64,000 nucleotides of DNA, from contig JADNRV010000007.1 of the NCBI GenBank assembly GCA_015499995.1, positions 496,001 through 560,000 on the forward strand, read 5' to 3'. The stretch comes from Flammula alnicola. Its lineage: Eukaryota; Basidiomycota; Agaricomycetes; Agaricales; Strophariaceae. Under the pieces are notes generated by a model. It saw only the letters and a program-made list of their open reading frames with translations, was not told the origin of the DNA and did no database searches. Both the position numbers and the translations under genes were made by a program. Numbering within the stretch: position 1 is the first letter of the stretch; the number at the start of each line of letters is the position of its first letter. Below are positions 10,031-21,718 of this stretch, piece after piece.

Positions 10031-13000
10031 TGTTTATGAACCTTATGCGCACCAATTCTCGTCTGTCGACATCCGTCTATTGCTCAAAACCTGTCCTATG
10101 GTTGATGACAACCCCTGGCATAAGATCTTTGAGAGCGAGAGTGAGGAGGCAAGGCGAACCACGTACCGATAAATGTTATGTTGGCATGGCGGGAATCTGG
10201 TCTGAGCGTGGGTGAGCAGGAGCCGAGGTGGTGAGTACGTGCCTTATATCATTCAAATTAGCTTAAAATCAAGGATAAGAATGGCTACACTTACACAGAA
10301 CATCCTGCTTGATGTCGCAGAGGCCAGGATCCGGGGCAGATAAGGAAGGAGGAAGGTGGAGTGAGGTGCAAAGTGCGTTGTTGAGCGTTCAGAAAGGCAT
10401 TTTATCTTACGTAATATATTCAAAGTCCGCTCAGAATCAGAATCAGTATCGTCCCCTGGCATGAGTAACGAGCCGCGCTTCCACGGGTAAGCGCACGATT
10501 GCAAACCTTAAAAGTGCACGCCGAATGAGATCAATCTTACGGTTCCGAAACCTCGATCAGACGGGTCTGCATAATTACTGAAGCCGTCATTATTTAAAAT
10601 CTAGCGTCCCCTCCAACTTCGCGTTACTGCCCCAGAAAATAACGGAAAGCCTCAGACGATGATTGTATTGGAGAATCCACGGTTGTGCTTTCGACAAGGC
10701 TAATGTTTGGTGCGAAGTTGTCCCGAATGAAAAGCCTCCGCTTCAGAAGCTAATGCGTGCATTCGTAGACTGGAAGATATTCAAGAGTGCGAAGGCTCAC
10801 CTTTCAGGCAAGCAAGATCTGAATATAATTCGGCTGAAGGCGGAAATTTGAATCACAAGATAAACACGTCTTGTGTTCGCCAACTCCCCGATATAGTCCG
10901 AGCGCTGAGTGCCGGACAATGTCAATAGAAACTGGTTCAGGAATGTTCCAAGCTGAGGAAACTGCGCCAGCGTTTAAAGTGCGGGAAACGTTTACCCAAG
11001 GGTAACGTGGAAGTTCGAGAAAGTGCTGGAGATCTTACCTGATCTGTCGTCGCATTAGTGAATTTGGTTTCCCCATACAAATCCAGGCAGCAGAACTTGT
11101 ATATAATTAAACCTGGGCTGGACGGTCAAGGAGATTACCATATGCAGCTCTATGTTGCTCACTAAGATTAGCAGCGAAGCAGACGGCCTTTGGTCTTTTT
11201 TCCCTTGCTCGAGTCAGATGGGTCATTCTAAAATTATGATCTCTTGTGCTGTATTTGGTATGCCTCAGCGCATACGCTTCGTCCTATTTCATATTTCGAG
11301 ATGCGTTGATCCTGGCACAATCAATCTTTACCGATAAAGAAAGGCGGCAATGGCGCCTCCGATTTTCAGTAACGCGGGTATTTGCTAAGCTCTGCTCCAG
11401 CGCTCTTTTACGAGAATCTCGACGTTTTGATCCAGTACAGGCCGTACAACATCGGACGCATCACGCACCGATCCAGTCATCGGAAGGATCTTGACCCCAG
11501 ATACGCTCTACAATGACAAAGGTGAAGTACGTGGCCACTGATTCCGAGAACTGCTGTTGTGTGGCGCACTTTATCTGACTCGCTATTTATAACATACCGA
11601 AAGACGACATATACGATATGATTCAGAGATTGAAATATTCGAGGCCGTCCCATAATATCTAATCCACATGTACATGTCATATGTAACAAAGTCTTTCTCA
11701 TCTCAATCTCACATTTGAAAGTCGTCCTAATTTTGGCCTTCAAGTTTCGGTCTCTCCCGAGGCAAGAAAAAGGTTTGTCCGGGTATACCTATGCTTTGAA
11801 AAGGTCATATGGCGTACAAAGTAGTCATCGTTGCCAGACGGTGGGAGAAATCGTGTTCGTCTCCTGAGTTCCAGAGTAAGTAATATATGTCGCGCAGGGT
11901 GAGTCGTGACATTCGCCAAATTGCTCATGGAATAAATTGGTAAGACCGCCGATTCGAACCGGAATAGGATTAGTAGATTATTCGAGAAAAGAGCTGAAGA
12001 GACAGACATTGGCTGCACAGGGTGTACAGTCTATTTAAGATAAATGCGCTCAAGCGTGGTGAAGCCGGTCAGGGATGCTGACGGGCATTCAAGCTATATT
12101 CTGATTCAAGTCCGAGTCCGTCCTCTCAGGAACAAAGATAAGATTGTGTTCTAAGTAAATGTGTTCCTCCTTCTGCTATCATATTAGTTCACGCAGCCAC
12201 GATGATTGCCAGGCGTTAAATTAATATCTCTCGATCTCACGAGAGACATCCTCGGAAGTAAATCTCGGATGACCAAACTGCAGGAGTCCAGGCGCTGGCG
12301 CGAATCCGTCGTGGAAGAGTCCAGAAAGATCAGGTACTTCCTGGTTCTGCATATGTCGTTTCCGATCTCTGGTCTAAAATGTTAATTGTGCGCAGATTTA
12401 GCACCAAAATATAATGTATACATGAATTCTTACTGCTTATCTTATCAACTTGTCAGTCGATTTCTGGGGCCCGCCATGCCCAACTACCAACATCAATCTC
12501 TGTCGATGGAATATGTTCAAACTTTCCAACCGTCACTACTATCACAACCAGCCTTGACAATGGCCACTGTTTTTCTCCAATATTCCCCGCTCTATGGCCT
12601 CTTGGCAGGACATATGTAACAGATGGCGGGGAACTGGAGTCATTGACAGTTGACTCGACGCAGCGTGCTGGCCGTGACCTTTACTGATTCTCGTATTACA
12701 TATTGCAGTCATTTCGAACCGTCGCAAATGCAATAAATAAGGCACGTAACCCTGGTATTCGTGCCATATAAATAACTTAATAGTTTAGACACAGAAGTCA
12801 TACCAATGGCTGTACAATCTAGGCGCACATATAAAGCTTGACTCCGAGTGATTCATGCATCGGAACTCACCAACCGCATCATATCAATCACTCTTTCTTC
12901 TCAAATAACTCGTCGATATCTGGCCAGATTGGCAACGGGCGATACGAAAATTTGGTAAACAAGAATCCACTGAATATATGCAAGTTGTTTCTTTAACCTA

Positions 13001-16000
13001 TGAACTGCCATAGGCAAACGGGGAAACGATGTCAACGGTCAAACCAGTCCTGTGCTGTTTGTCTCGTTGTTCGATGGATTGATTATTGTCAAGGATTCTC
13101 CAGGGTGAGTGCTGTCATATTATTTAACAAACACTTGCAGTCGGTTCCCAGGACAGAATAAATTTAGATTCCTCTTCATGGGTGTGAACCTGTGTGAACT
13201 CTACTCTGAGGATATAGGATCAATGATGTCCCCTTCTTCCTTATCACCCACTGCGTTAGGGCTGACGTTTGATATACAGCTCGCCGGCCGCCTCATCCAA
13301 AACACGATCTCTGCCTTGATCATGGACGAAAGTGCTATCAGCAACGGACCTTCGGCACACTTATTCAACTCTTTTCCTAGTGTCGACCCGCCTTCGATGC
13401 CTTCAGATACGTCTCTTACGGCCGAGAAAATCGAACGCGATGTTATGACCATTCAGACTTGATTTTCGATCTCGGATCTACGAACGCCAATCCTCCGCGT
13501 TGTCTGGAATCTGGATACCCATTGGCCTGTCTTCAATGCATGCATCGGATGGGCCAAAATGTCGGTGCCCATATCTTCTTTTTTCTACCCTGCATGCGCC
13601 ACCGACGGATGCCGGGACGCCAAATAAATAAAATCGCGCACATGTTTGTTCGTCATGAATTCATCCCTGCTTCGCGGCCAGCCACGCCCTCGACGCGACC
13701 CATATCCGGGAGGAAGCGAACACAGGGCCGGACTATGGCCTGCCTGGTGATCTACCACGAAGTTTTTTTAGCGACGTTTATTCCCGATGCTTCAACAAAC
13801 GTGGGGCTGTATTGTCGTTCCTCCGTCCCTATCTCCTCATCGTTTCTTGATCCCTGCCACAACCGACAGGAAGACAAAAAACGTGCTCAAGGACGCTCCT
13901 CCATTGGTGGATTGGATTTAAATAGACGAGATCGCACGTAACGTCTGGTGAAGCCTATGTAAGCCCCCTAGCGCCCGCGTCCCCTCATTGGGCGTTAACC
14001 ACTACCTCCATGGCCATGATTTTTCACTGAGGATGAATAAGGTTGGACGGACTCGCTCGTAAGGTGTTTTTATGTTCGAATTCTTATCTCTAACTTTTTG
14101 ACTGATTTTTCTCTCTTTCTTTTTATCACAATCAGGAAACGCCTCTACATATTTCCTTTCGTATCAGAGATCTCACCGATCAGGAGCATTGGGTCTCAAG
14201 TTCTTGGCTGTGGCTTCCTGAAGCACGCGGCAGCTCAAGCTCGGCTGGGCCTGTCCTGGCCCGTCCTTAAAATCCGCCTGCGCGTTCTTCTATCCTGCTG
14301 TTCAGTTTTTTTTACTTATGGAGGCCTCTCACCTCCGGCCCATAGCTGCGAAGGACTTGCGTGTCTTGCAAAAATCGCAAATGTGCACCCAACTGCGCAT
14401 GCTTGAACTGTTTTTCCACTGCACTTATGGGTGTCTCCTGGTGTCTCTTGGAGTTTGCCGGTCGTAACTCCATCATCTTTCCGCCTCCTCAAGTATCCGG
14501 TCACACTTCTGCTTTTGTTTCTTTTGCGAGGACATCGACACGAATCCTTCGTTCGTTTGAAACTGTACGACTCTTTTTCATGGGATCGGGTGGGCTTATG
14601 CATGTCTGGCACTCGCAGAACTTCGGAGGTCTTGATAAAAACACATCACTCCTTTTCTTTATTTTGGCTTTCTTGGGAAACTTTTTTTTATCTCCGGGGT
14701 GATGTCAGCTCCATCCCCCTTCGTCAGAGGCGCGTGGATGTCGGCCGAACTCACCCAGACTGCTCCTCCTCTTGGCTCGGACTCTTATCCCCACGCCCGA
14801 CTATGATTTAAACTACTTATGATGCATGCAGGTCCTCTTTGCGTCATGGCTTATTCCGTCCGCGCCAATGATGCAGCAGCATAAATGCCCCATGGCCATT
14901 ACGCCTTCATTATGCCTATGTAAGTGCATTGTAAGAACTTGTTCGGCCCAATACATTCACGAATCACCTTTGACAGAATTCGGACACGTACAATGCTCCC
15001 AGATTTATCGAGATTTATCAGCGTGTGTACTGACCCGTGCCTGCTTTCTAACTTTCTTGGCGAGCTGACCAAGTCCTGCACGGGACTGGCGTTCGATAGC
15101 TTCTCCTCTGCTACGGGTTAACCCCGCACTGCAGTTGGTTGGGGAAGAAGACCCTCTCACGCCCTCATGGCTCTGGCTGGCCCACAAGCACGTCAGAGCA
15201 CGTCTCACTCAACTCAGCTGGCTTGCCAGTGGATCGTCGGAATGGCCCCTGGAACAGTGGGATTTAGGAGCTCCTCTCGGTCATGACCTCCGTCGGGATC
15301 AATTGGCATGACTGAAATGCACCCCGACGGATCCCGACTTCACAAGTTTATTTACATAAAACTTCAAAAAGGTGAGAACCTGGTCCTCGCTCATGTAACA
15401 TGAAACTGACTACATATGCATTCAGTAGTAGTTCCCAGCTGTGCGGTTTGTGTACTTATGTTACTGTACCTAGAAATTAGAATGCATTCTCGCGCGGATC
15501 TTCACTGTGATCACCGCCTAGACGCGTCTTAGTCCCGTACGAATTTGTACCAGGCTTCAATGTAAACCGGCGAGGCTGTTGTCCTGGAGCAAGATCGCAG
15601 GTATTCAATCCTGTCTTGTATGTAGTTTGACAATGATCAACCTGCCGCGAGGTTTCATTCCTACAAAGCGGTTGGCGTGCATCGCCGTCGCATGCATGTA
15701 GTTACTCGGTGTTGGAACTAGTAGATAAGCTTCATGAAATCGACACTGCATTCAGCATAGCGATATCGCGTACTATAGCCACAACTGGAAGATGTATTTT
15801 TATAACAGGGGTCGGTATAAAAAGATTCAGAAGGTATCGTCATAAACGCATAGCCAGTCGTTAATTGGAGAAAGCACGCGTTTTATTTTCTAAGAATGCA
15901 GCGACAGGAAAAGGAACTGTATAGACACTATAGTACACGAGGATTAGATGCATAGAAAGGAGGAAAAGATGCAGGGTAGAAGGGAAAGGTAATAAGTAAA

Positions 16001-16214
16001 GGTATAAAGGCGCTGAGCGCTGAGGAAGGGTAAATGAACAACAACACGACAGTGTGGAAATGTGGATAGTAGTAGATGTCTATCGTTTTGTCGGAATATT
16101 TGTAGGTGGTCGTGGCGCACGACTCTGTACAACCAAGAAGAGAAAAGCGCTGGTTCGTGAATGGTGCATGATGACGGAAGGATTACAACGGCGGAAATGG
16201 GTGGTGGTGCAGAT

Positions 16215-16560
16215 TTACAAGTCCTGGCGACTGAATTCAGCTTGGGTCAAGTCGAGCACAAAGGTGGTTTTGAAGTTCTTTGGGGGCTCGATGAGTTTAA
16301 CGGTGTTTGATTTCGACGACGACTTTGCGGAGCCGGGCTGCAGAACATGCGAAATGGTGGGGAATGGTCGCAAAGCACGCGAAGAGGGGAATGAGGGGTT
16401 GCGTTTTGCGACAATGCGCTTCGCCGCGGGGATATTTGATTGCGATGAGTGTGCGAGTGGGGACGAGACGGCTGGGCGGGAAACAGCGACGGTCATGGCG
16501 GCTGTGACGCGAGAAATGTCAGAGAGAATGGTGACGAGAGAGGGCGACTAACTTACGCAT
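16215..16560 (-). CDS. small hypothetical protein, 96 aa
   Basis: Not recognised. Exon 1 codes only ATGC (16560-16557), then a 55-nt intron with GTAAGT and CACAG borders, then exon 2 (16501-16215). The result opens MPAMTVAVSRPAV, is rich in Ser, Pro, Ala and Lys, and ends with PPKNFKTTFVLDLTQ and FSRQDL. There is no signal peptide or membrane segment. Support comes from the splice sites, the uninterrupted frame and a TATA box 81 bases upstream of the start. An antisense frame on the plus strand (16054-16551) is taken as a shadow. A strong core promoter on such a small protein suggests it may be highly or conditionally expressed. Confidence 0.5.
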
Positions 16561-16640
16561 TGTCAAGGGAGGATGGAGTTCTTATAGCACAGGAATGCGG
16601 GGCAAATTTTGAATGGGTCTGGAGACAAGTAAGGAGGGAG

Positions 16641-16648
16641 TATTTATA
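16641..16648 (-). promoter_or_regulatory. TATA box of the 96-aa gene
   Basis: TATAAATA read on the minus strand, flanked by GC-rich DNA, 81 bases before the start at 16560. This is typical core promoter spacing for fungi. Confidence 0.55.
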
Positions 16649-19581
16649 CGCGGAGTGTAAGTTGGGGCTGGAGGTCTAAAACATTTCGTTTGGGGAAAGA
16701 GCTGTGAGGCGTTTTTGGGGACAGCTCGGCAGAGCTCGCCGGCACGCCCAAAACAGCCACGTGCTCTCATTGGCTCCGACACGTGCATGACCCGCGCCTC
16801 TTTTCCTTCTCTTCCCGACTCTCTTTGCTCTAGACACCACATTATACTTCCATGCTTACTACTACTTCCCAGCGAAACGTTACCCATGCTGCGCTTTCAA
16901 AGCCATCTTGAGGATCGGCGCAGTAAATCAGGAAACGCTATCTTTCGGAGGACCATCCTATTTACACGGCACCACCATCCACAAGCGCTTGGAAACCATT
17001 CTAAGGAAATTTTTGTCTCACACTCTTCTTCCTGGCCTTGGTAGCGGTGGCAGAAACCACGTTCAGAATTACTCGGGTTCAGCGTGAGATTGCCCCAAAC
17101 GAGCCGATAAACACTGATAACTGCATAGTGAATGTCTCCAACGCGTTGGTTTTCATCGAGGCAGCAAATATGCACGCGGCTTCATTCTGGCTCCCCAATG
17201 AACCTTGTGCCAGTCTTATTTCTTGTCCACGTTGTTCAATCTCGAGCTCTCAACCCGGGGTCGCTAAACCGAAAGCGTTCGTAAAGAAAAGATGGATAGC
17301 CTATCCGTCTTTTTTTCGCGAGACTAGGAAACCCTGCTTTTGCCTTCTCTTCCTCGTCGACTGTTAAAATCCGTGGGTTACCCACACGAAAATGGTCTCT
17401 GAAAAAGGCTTCGCCCCACCTTGGCATTCACACTGTGCATCGTTATAGCACGGCGGAAGTACATGATGATCAACACCTCCTCGTCTTACTGCTTGCACGT
17501 GAGTCGGTACTACTTGTTAATCAGCATGATGTACTGATAACTATTGGATTCCATGCGCTGCGAGCAGGTCCCAATTCCCAACTGTTGTTGTTCGTGCGAG
17601 CTACTTGCAACCAGCTGTGTGGTAACTACCAGAATAAGGATTAAGGAACACCGACCCCGACAAAGCGCATGAAGGATCTGCTAGTACGTATTGTACAGCA
17701 CAACCTTAAAGATCCCCGAGCATTGGGATGATGACGCACTATTACTTGCCATTAACTAGATATTTGGCTTCCTTTTATACAGAAAGGGGATACTCTCGAT
17801 GGTCGTCGCTGTGCATACAGATTTACTTTCATGACTTGGAACAGTACTTGGTGTACTTATACATGGTTATTCGTTCTCTCTTGCAGATCAGGAAGTTAAG
17901 GTTTTACGCCGGCCTGATGTATAGATGTTGACATCTACCTCGAGACACAAAGCCTGTTCTCAAGAATTCTCAAGGTACGGAAATCTTCGTGGTAACCTGG
18001 TGCTGCAATGACGATATGAAGGAACATTTCGGGACGGCTTTTCTTGATCCATGTAATTCGCTCTCACCGATGCGTTTAGTCCTCGTCTGTCATGTTAACG
18101 TTGTCATGCAGTGGGAAGCCATTGCGTGTGTACGAACATAGACGCAGTCCCAATTTGGCATGTGGCGCATTTGCATGATACCCATATGTCGACCCCAGTC
18201 TGATATATTTATTATTCTGGCAACTTACTCTGTGCTCACGATGCCCATGTGTATTGTCCGCGAGGGCGCAAGACAGCTTTCAATGAGTGTCAGTTTACAT
18301 CTGCTTTCCATTACTCATGATGCGAGGATTCGGCGAGGAGGGCTATAAAGGCGCTATTTCTAGTATATGCTATTCACCCCTAACCAATTCGAGATGAAGA
18401 GTTTCTTAGGTCTGAGGGACCCAAGTGAAAGAATACCCCAACCCCAGACTCTTACGGCGCGGTGGTCCACTTGGCCCATAGTTGACTATCATCTCCATGT
18501 AGTCATCGATTAAAGATTTAATGATCACTGGGGTGTGGTAGTGAGTTAATTAAGCAACGATAGCCAACTGGTATCGGATAGTGCTCTTGTCCGATGCTCA
18601 ACGGACCACCGTACGAGCTTGAGCTGATACCCGCATACAAGCCATAGGAGTCGAATCTGCGAGATGGAACGAGGAGTGCAGCAAGAAAATTGGGCATAGT
18701 CCAGGTTCACAAAAATAACTACTTCACACAACAACGTGACCTTCTTAATTAAGGACAAGGCCAGACAAGGCCGCGAAGGCGGATCTCAGAGACTCATACC
18801 CAGCGACACCGAGATGGGCGGGGACATTCTGAACTTGAATTGTACTATCAATCGTCTAATAATAAGAAGCTAAACACCAATACGGGACAAAACAGGTTCG
18901 AGGGAATGATGGAGAGGAGGTTGAGAGGTGGGAAGACAACACAGCGAATAAATATTATATTATAAGCTGCGTGTACTAGGTGATTAGACGAGGAGGAGGA
19001 AGATGGCAAAGGATATCGGGAATACTATAATGAAAGTTTCCCCGAGTTGATTAAATCTATATGCTTCTTGTACAAACGTCGTCGATGAAAAGATGCGATA
19101 CAAATGGAAGGGTCGGCATTGAGAGTAAAGGAGGGGAGGACGGATCGCGGGCGATGAATGAATAAAGCCGCAATTCATGATTAAAAGGATTCATCGATGA
19201 CCAGGCCGACGTCGGTGTATTGTCGAGACACTGGGGACATCAGTGAAGACGATAGAAATGGGGGAACTGGCCGTTGAAACGAGGCATGGCGCCCAGGAGT
19301 GCCGTAGTCGTACACCTGCTCAATGAGGTTATGCTGCTTCTGTGTTTCTCTGCGCGTTCCCTTTCGAAAACTTCCCCTTCCTCTCTTCTTTCCTATTGTA
19401 CAATGTTTGATGTTGTTGAGAAAGTCCGAAAAGACGATGGATGCTAGACCAATACGATCAAAACGGCCTGCCGGTGTGTGCGTGTGTGCGCGGCCTCCTG
19501 CGGGGAAGGGTATATACGACCGCCGGCGGAGGAGGAGGAGCGACGAAGGACAGCTACATTGGGAGCTGTCGCGGAGTGAAC
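16649..19581. other. intergenic, no gene seen
   Basis: About 2.9 kb without a supportable gene. A near-perfect inverted repeat lies around 17289-17312 (AGATGGATAG then CTATCCGTCT, one mismatch). The segment next to 19582 should contain the Yippee 3' UTR. Confidence 0.5.
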
Positions 19582-20101
19582 CTACTGCACGTCCACGAGC
19601 AGGTTACGCTCAAGAATATATTTGCCTTCTTTGTACTTCTGCGAGGGCTCGTACGCCTTGTCCTATATCGGGGTAGTTTACTGTTAGAACTGTGAATTGG
19701 AAGATGGTTGTGATATAAGGGGTATTTACGTATTTCCAGCCGAGAGTAGTGCCGCACTTGCAGCAGTAGATGTCGCGGACAGTGTGGTTGCCAGTGGTCA
19801 TGGGACGATCGTCAGGTTCGCCTTCGATGATATTGACACTGATGAGATAAAGGTGGATGAGCGCAGGGCTTTTGATTAACAGAGTGGATGCCTTACACGC
19901 CGTCGAAGAGGTAGGCTCTACCATGCTGGCCGTTGAACGCCTGTCGGAGCATGCTGGTGGTCAGCCACAGTAAGGCAGTAAATGCAGTAAGTTGTTGCTT
20001 ACCCTAGACATCATGGTGTGGATGGTGGCGAGGTGGGTCTTGCAGGTCGAGCATCCATAGATGCGTTCACCAGAAAGGTATCGACGGTAGCTCATGCCCA
20101 T
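19582..20101 (-). CDS. Yippee-like zinc-binding protein
   Basis: Exons 20101-20003, 19940-19897, 19838-19730 and 19662-19582 join to 110 aa. The Yippee pattern is complete: CSTCKTHLA (first CxxC), a FNGQHGRAYLF-type core, then GNHTVRDIYCCKCG and TTLGWKY (second CxxC), and AYEPSQKYKEGKYILE near the end. The four cysteines bind zinc in this family. Yeast Moh1 and animal YPEL proteins belong here; roles in stress survival or as a GID ligase-associated factor have been proposed. Length is normal. A second in-frame ATG follows two codons after the first, so the start could be 20101 or 20095. Confidence 0.93.
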
Positions 20102-21281
20102 GGTGCTGCTGGTTGCCTAGTTGCTGGGTGTGAGTGGGGTGAAGGAGATGAGTAGAGGGGCACAAAAGAATATGAAGGGGAAACTAGGGCAGTGGGTCAC
20201 TCTTGGGCGCGGAGAATGGTCTTTATATGTTGCGGTCGTGTGAGAGACGAGGGTAGATAACAAAGGGTTATATATGAGCTAATCCGAGAAATTGCCATAA
20301 ATAAGCTTGGTCCGCACCGTCACACATCGAATTCCCCTCCATTTTCATCTACTTTCCGTCCTGTGCCCATGCCTTATCGTTTCATCTAGGTCCTGATTCT
20401 TATCCTCGTGTTCGACGAGCAAAATCGCCTGGTCTACACGCGTTCTTTCGTCCCTTTTTATGCGTGTTTTACAGTGACCAGTTCTCGGCCGCGAATATCC
20501 ACGGGCCCAAGCTCTGGAAACTTGTGACGGAGATGCCGAATGTCTTGACTGCGCTGATGCTACTGTATTGACGTCTTACTCGTCAATATGGTGTGAAGTA
20601 TAGTCACGTACTGTCGGCTATGATTTCTTTTTCGAAAGCACCGTGCTCCCAGGCTCACCGTTGTGCGCTCTATCTCCGTCTCGCTCACCTTCTAACACCA
20701 CATCCAGTGTGTATCGATTTCCGAATTCACGGTACCTGGGCGTGAATTACTCTGGAATCATGATTATGGTCACCGCATTGCTCAAGATTGTGCATTTGGC
20801 AGCTTGTGAGTACTGAGCACTTTACCAAACTATTTATTCGCAGGTCCTCGGGACAGCTCAGCAGACATACTATTACGTTCAATATGCTGCTGGTTCTATT
20901 ACTGGTGTCACAATCAATCCATCTGCGTTCATGGGACCCACGAGCACCTGTTCTTGACCGATAAATTTGCCGAAGAAACAGGCTTTCTCCTGATTGCAGG
21001 AGATCATGATCAAGATTCAAGAGGATCAGCAGAGCCTGAGGCGAATAAACGGGCTCATTTCTCCGAACGAGAGGCTCAAGAGTCGAGAGGAGATGGCGGA
21101 TGACACTTATTTAATGCGTGAAATGTGTCCCCAATATGTGTTTTCACCCATATGCATGACGCAAAATTATCGAAAAAGAGCAAATTTAGCTGCGCAACGC
21201 ATAAAGGAATACATACAGCTACATGCCCTATTTTCAGTGCTCATAAAAGAAAGCAAGCCATTAATTACAAAACAAAAGAAA
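20102..21281. other. intergenic, one doubtful gene fragment
   Basis: Mostly the Yippee promoter. On the plus strand around 20810-20963 a possible intron (GTGAGT...TTCGCAG) is followed by a frame with VLGTAQQTYYY and TNPSAF-like text ending at TGA 20961-20963. I could not tie it to a family or find a start, so it is not called a gene. Confidence 0.4.
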
Positions 21282-21384
21282 TGCCCCCTGCAAGGGTCGA
21301 ACTTGCGACCTCAGGATTACGTAACTTGCTTAGTTACTCATATTGCTATGAGACCTGCGCTCTAACCAACTGAGCCAAGGAGGC
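21282..21384 (-). tRNA. tRNA-Met (CAT), with intron
   Basis: Read on the minus strand from 21384: acceptor GCCTCCT pairs with the 3' AGGGGGC, D-stem GCTC/GAGC, anticodon loop CTCATAA and T-arm with GTTCGACC. The anticodon CAT is at 21350-21348. A 29-nt intron (21346-21318) sits after position 37, the usual eukaryotic tRNA intron site, and contains ATGAG that can pair with the anticodon loop. Mature length is 74 nt. The acceptor and loop resemble elongator rather than initiator tRNA-Met. Confidence 0.92.
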
Positions 21385-21718
21385 GGATATTTAAGACTGA
21401 ATAGTAGCAGATATGATGTTGTCCATCCAGGTGTATTTTTTTTGTGACATATCGTGTTTTCGTCACAGTTGTCACTTACTACTTACCACCATCTCCTTCA
21501 CTTGTGCTGATATCTGGCTGGCTTCCGCCCCTTCGAAAGGACATCCTCAACCACGCGCCGTGGCACCCAAGTCGTTCTATACCACCTGTAAATATACCAA
21601 CACGCGTCAATTAAAGCGTGTCCACCGCACTTTCCACGCCAGGTCAGACAGTGCCGCAGACAGTCCCTCGGTCCCGGGCCATTGCCTTGTACTCACCCTG
21701 TCCTCGACCTTTTCTCCC
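21385..21718. other. 5' region of ULP1-like gene
   Basis: Contains the upstream region of the ULP1-like gene; the frame extends upstream of the chosen ATG at 21719 without clear family content. Nothing else seen. Confidence 0.45.

Larger units (their letters stand above)
7582..16214. other. 8.6-kb stretch with no convincing gene
   Basis: The first 300 bases are the ras 5' region; 7930-8140 is pyrimidine-rich. Beyond that, open frames stay below 170 codons, show no recognisable motif and are not joined by plausible introns. It holds an AT-rich run (8632-8679), an 18-nt repeat (8852-8947) and a 26-bp palindrome (10005-10030). Undetected lineage-specific small genes or eroded transposons cannot be excluded by eye. 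Confidence 0.5.

Noticed and set aside
13109..13462. 117-codon plus-strand frame with a Ser/Pro-rich end
   Set aside because: It looks slightly protein-like but has no known family, no promoter sign and an equally open opposite strand.
17289..17312. Short inverted repeat as a possible terminator or transposon end
   Set aside because: One mismatch, no partner element and no target duplication; such short repeats occur by chance.
20810..20963. Possible 3' exons of a gene on the plus strand
   Set aside because: One plausible intron and 45 residues are not enough; no start and no family.
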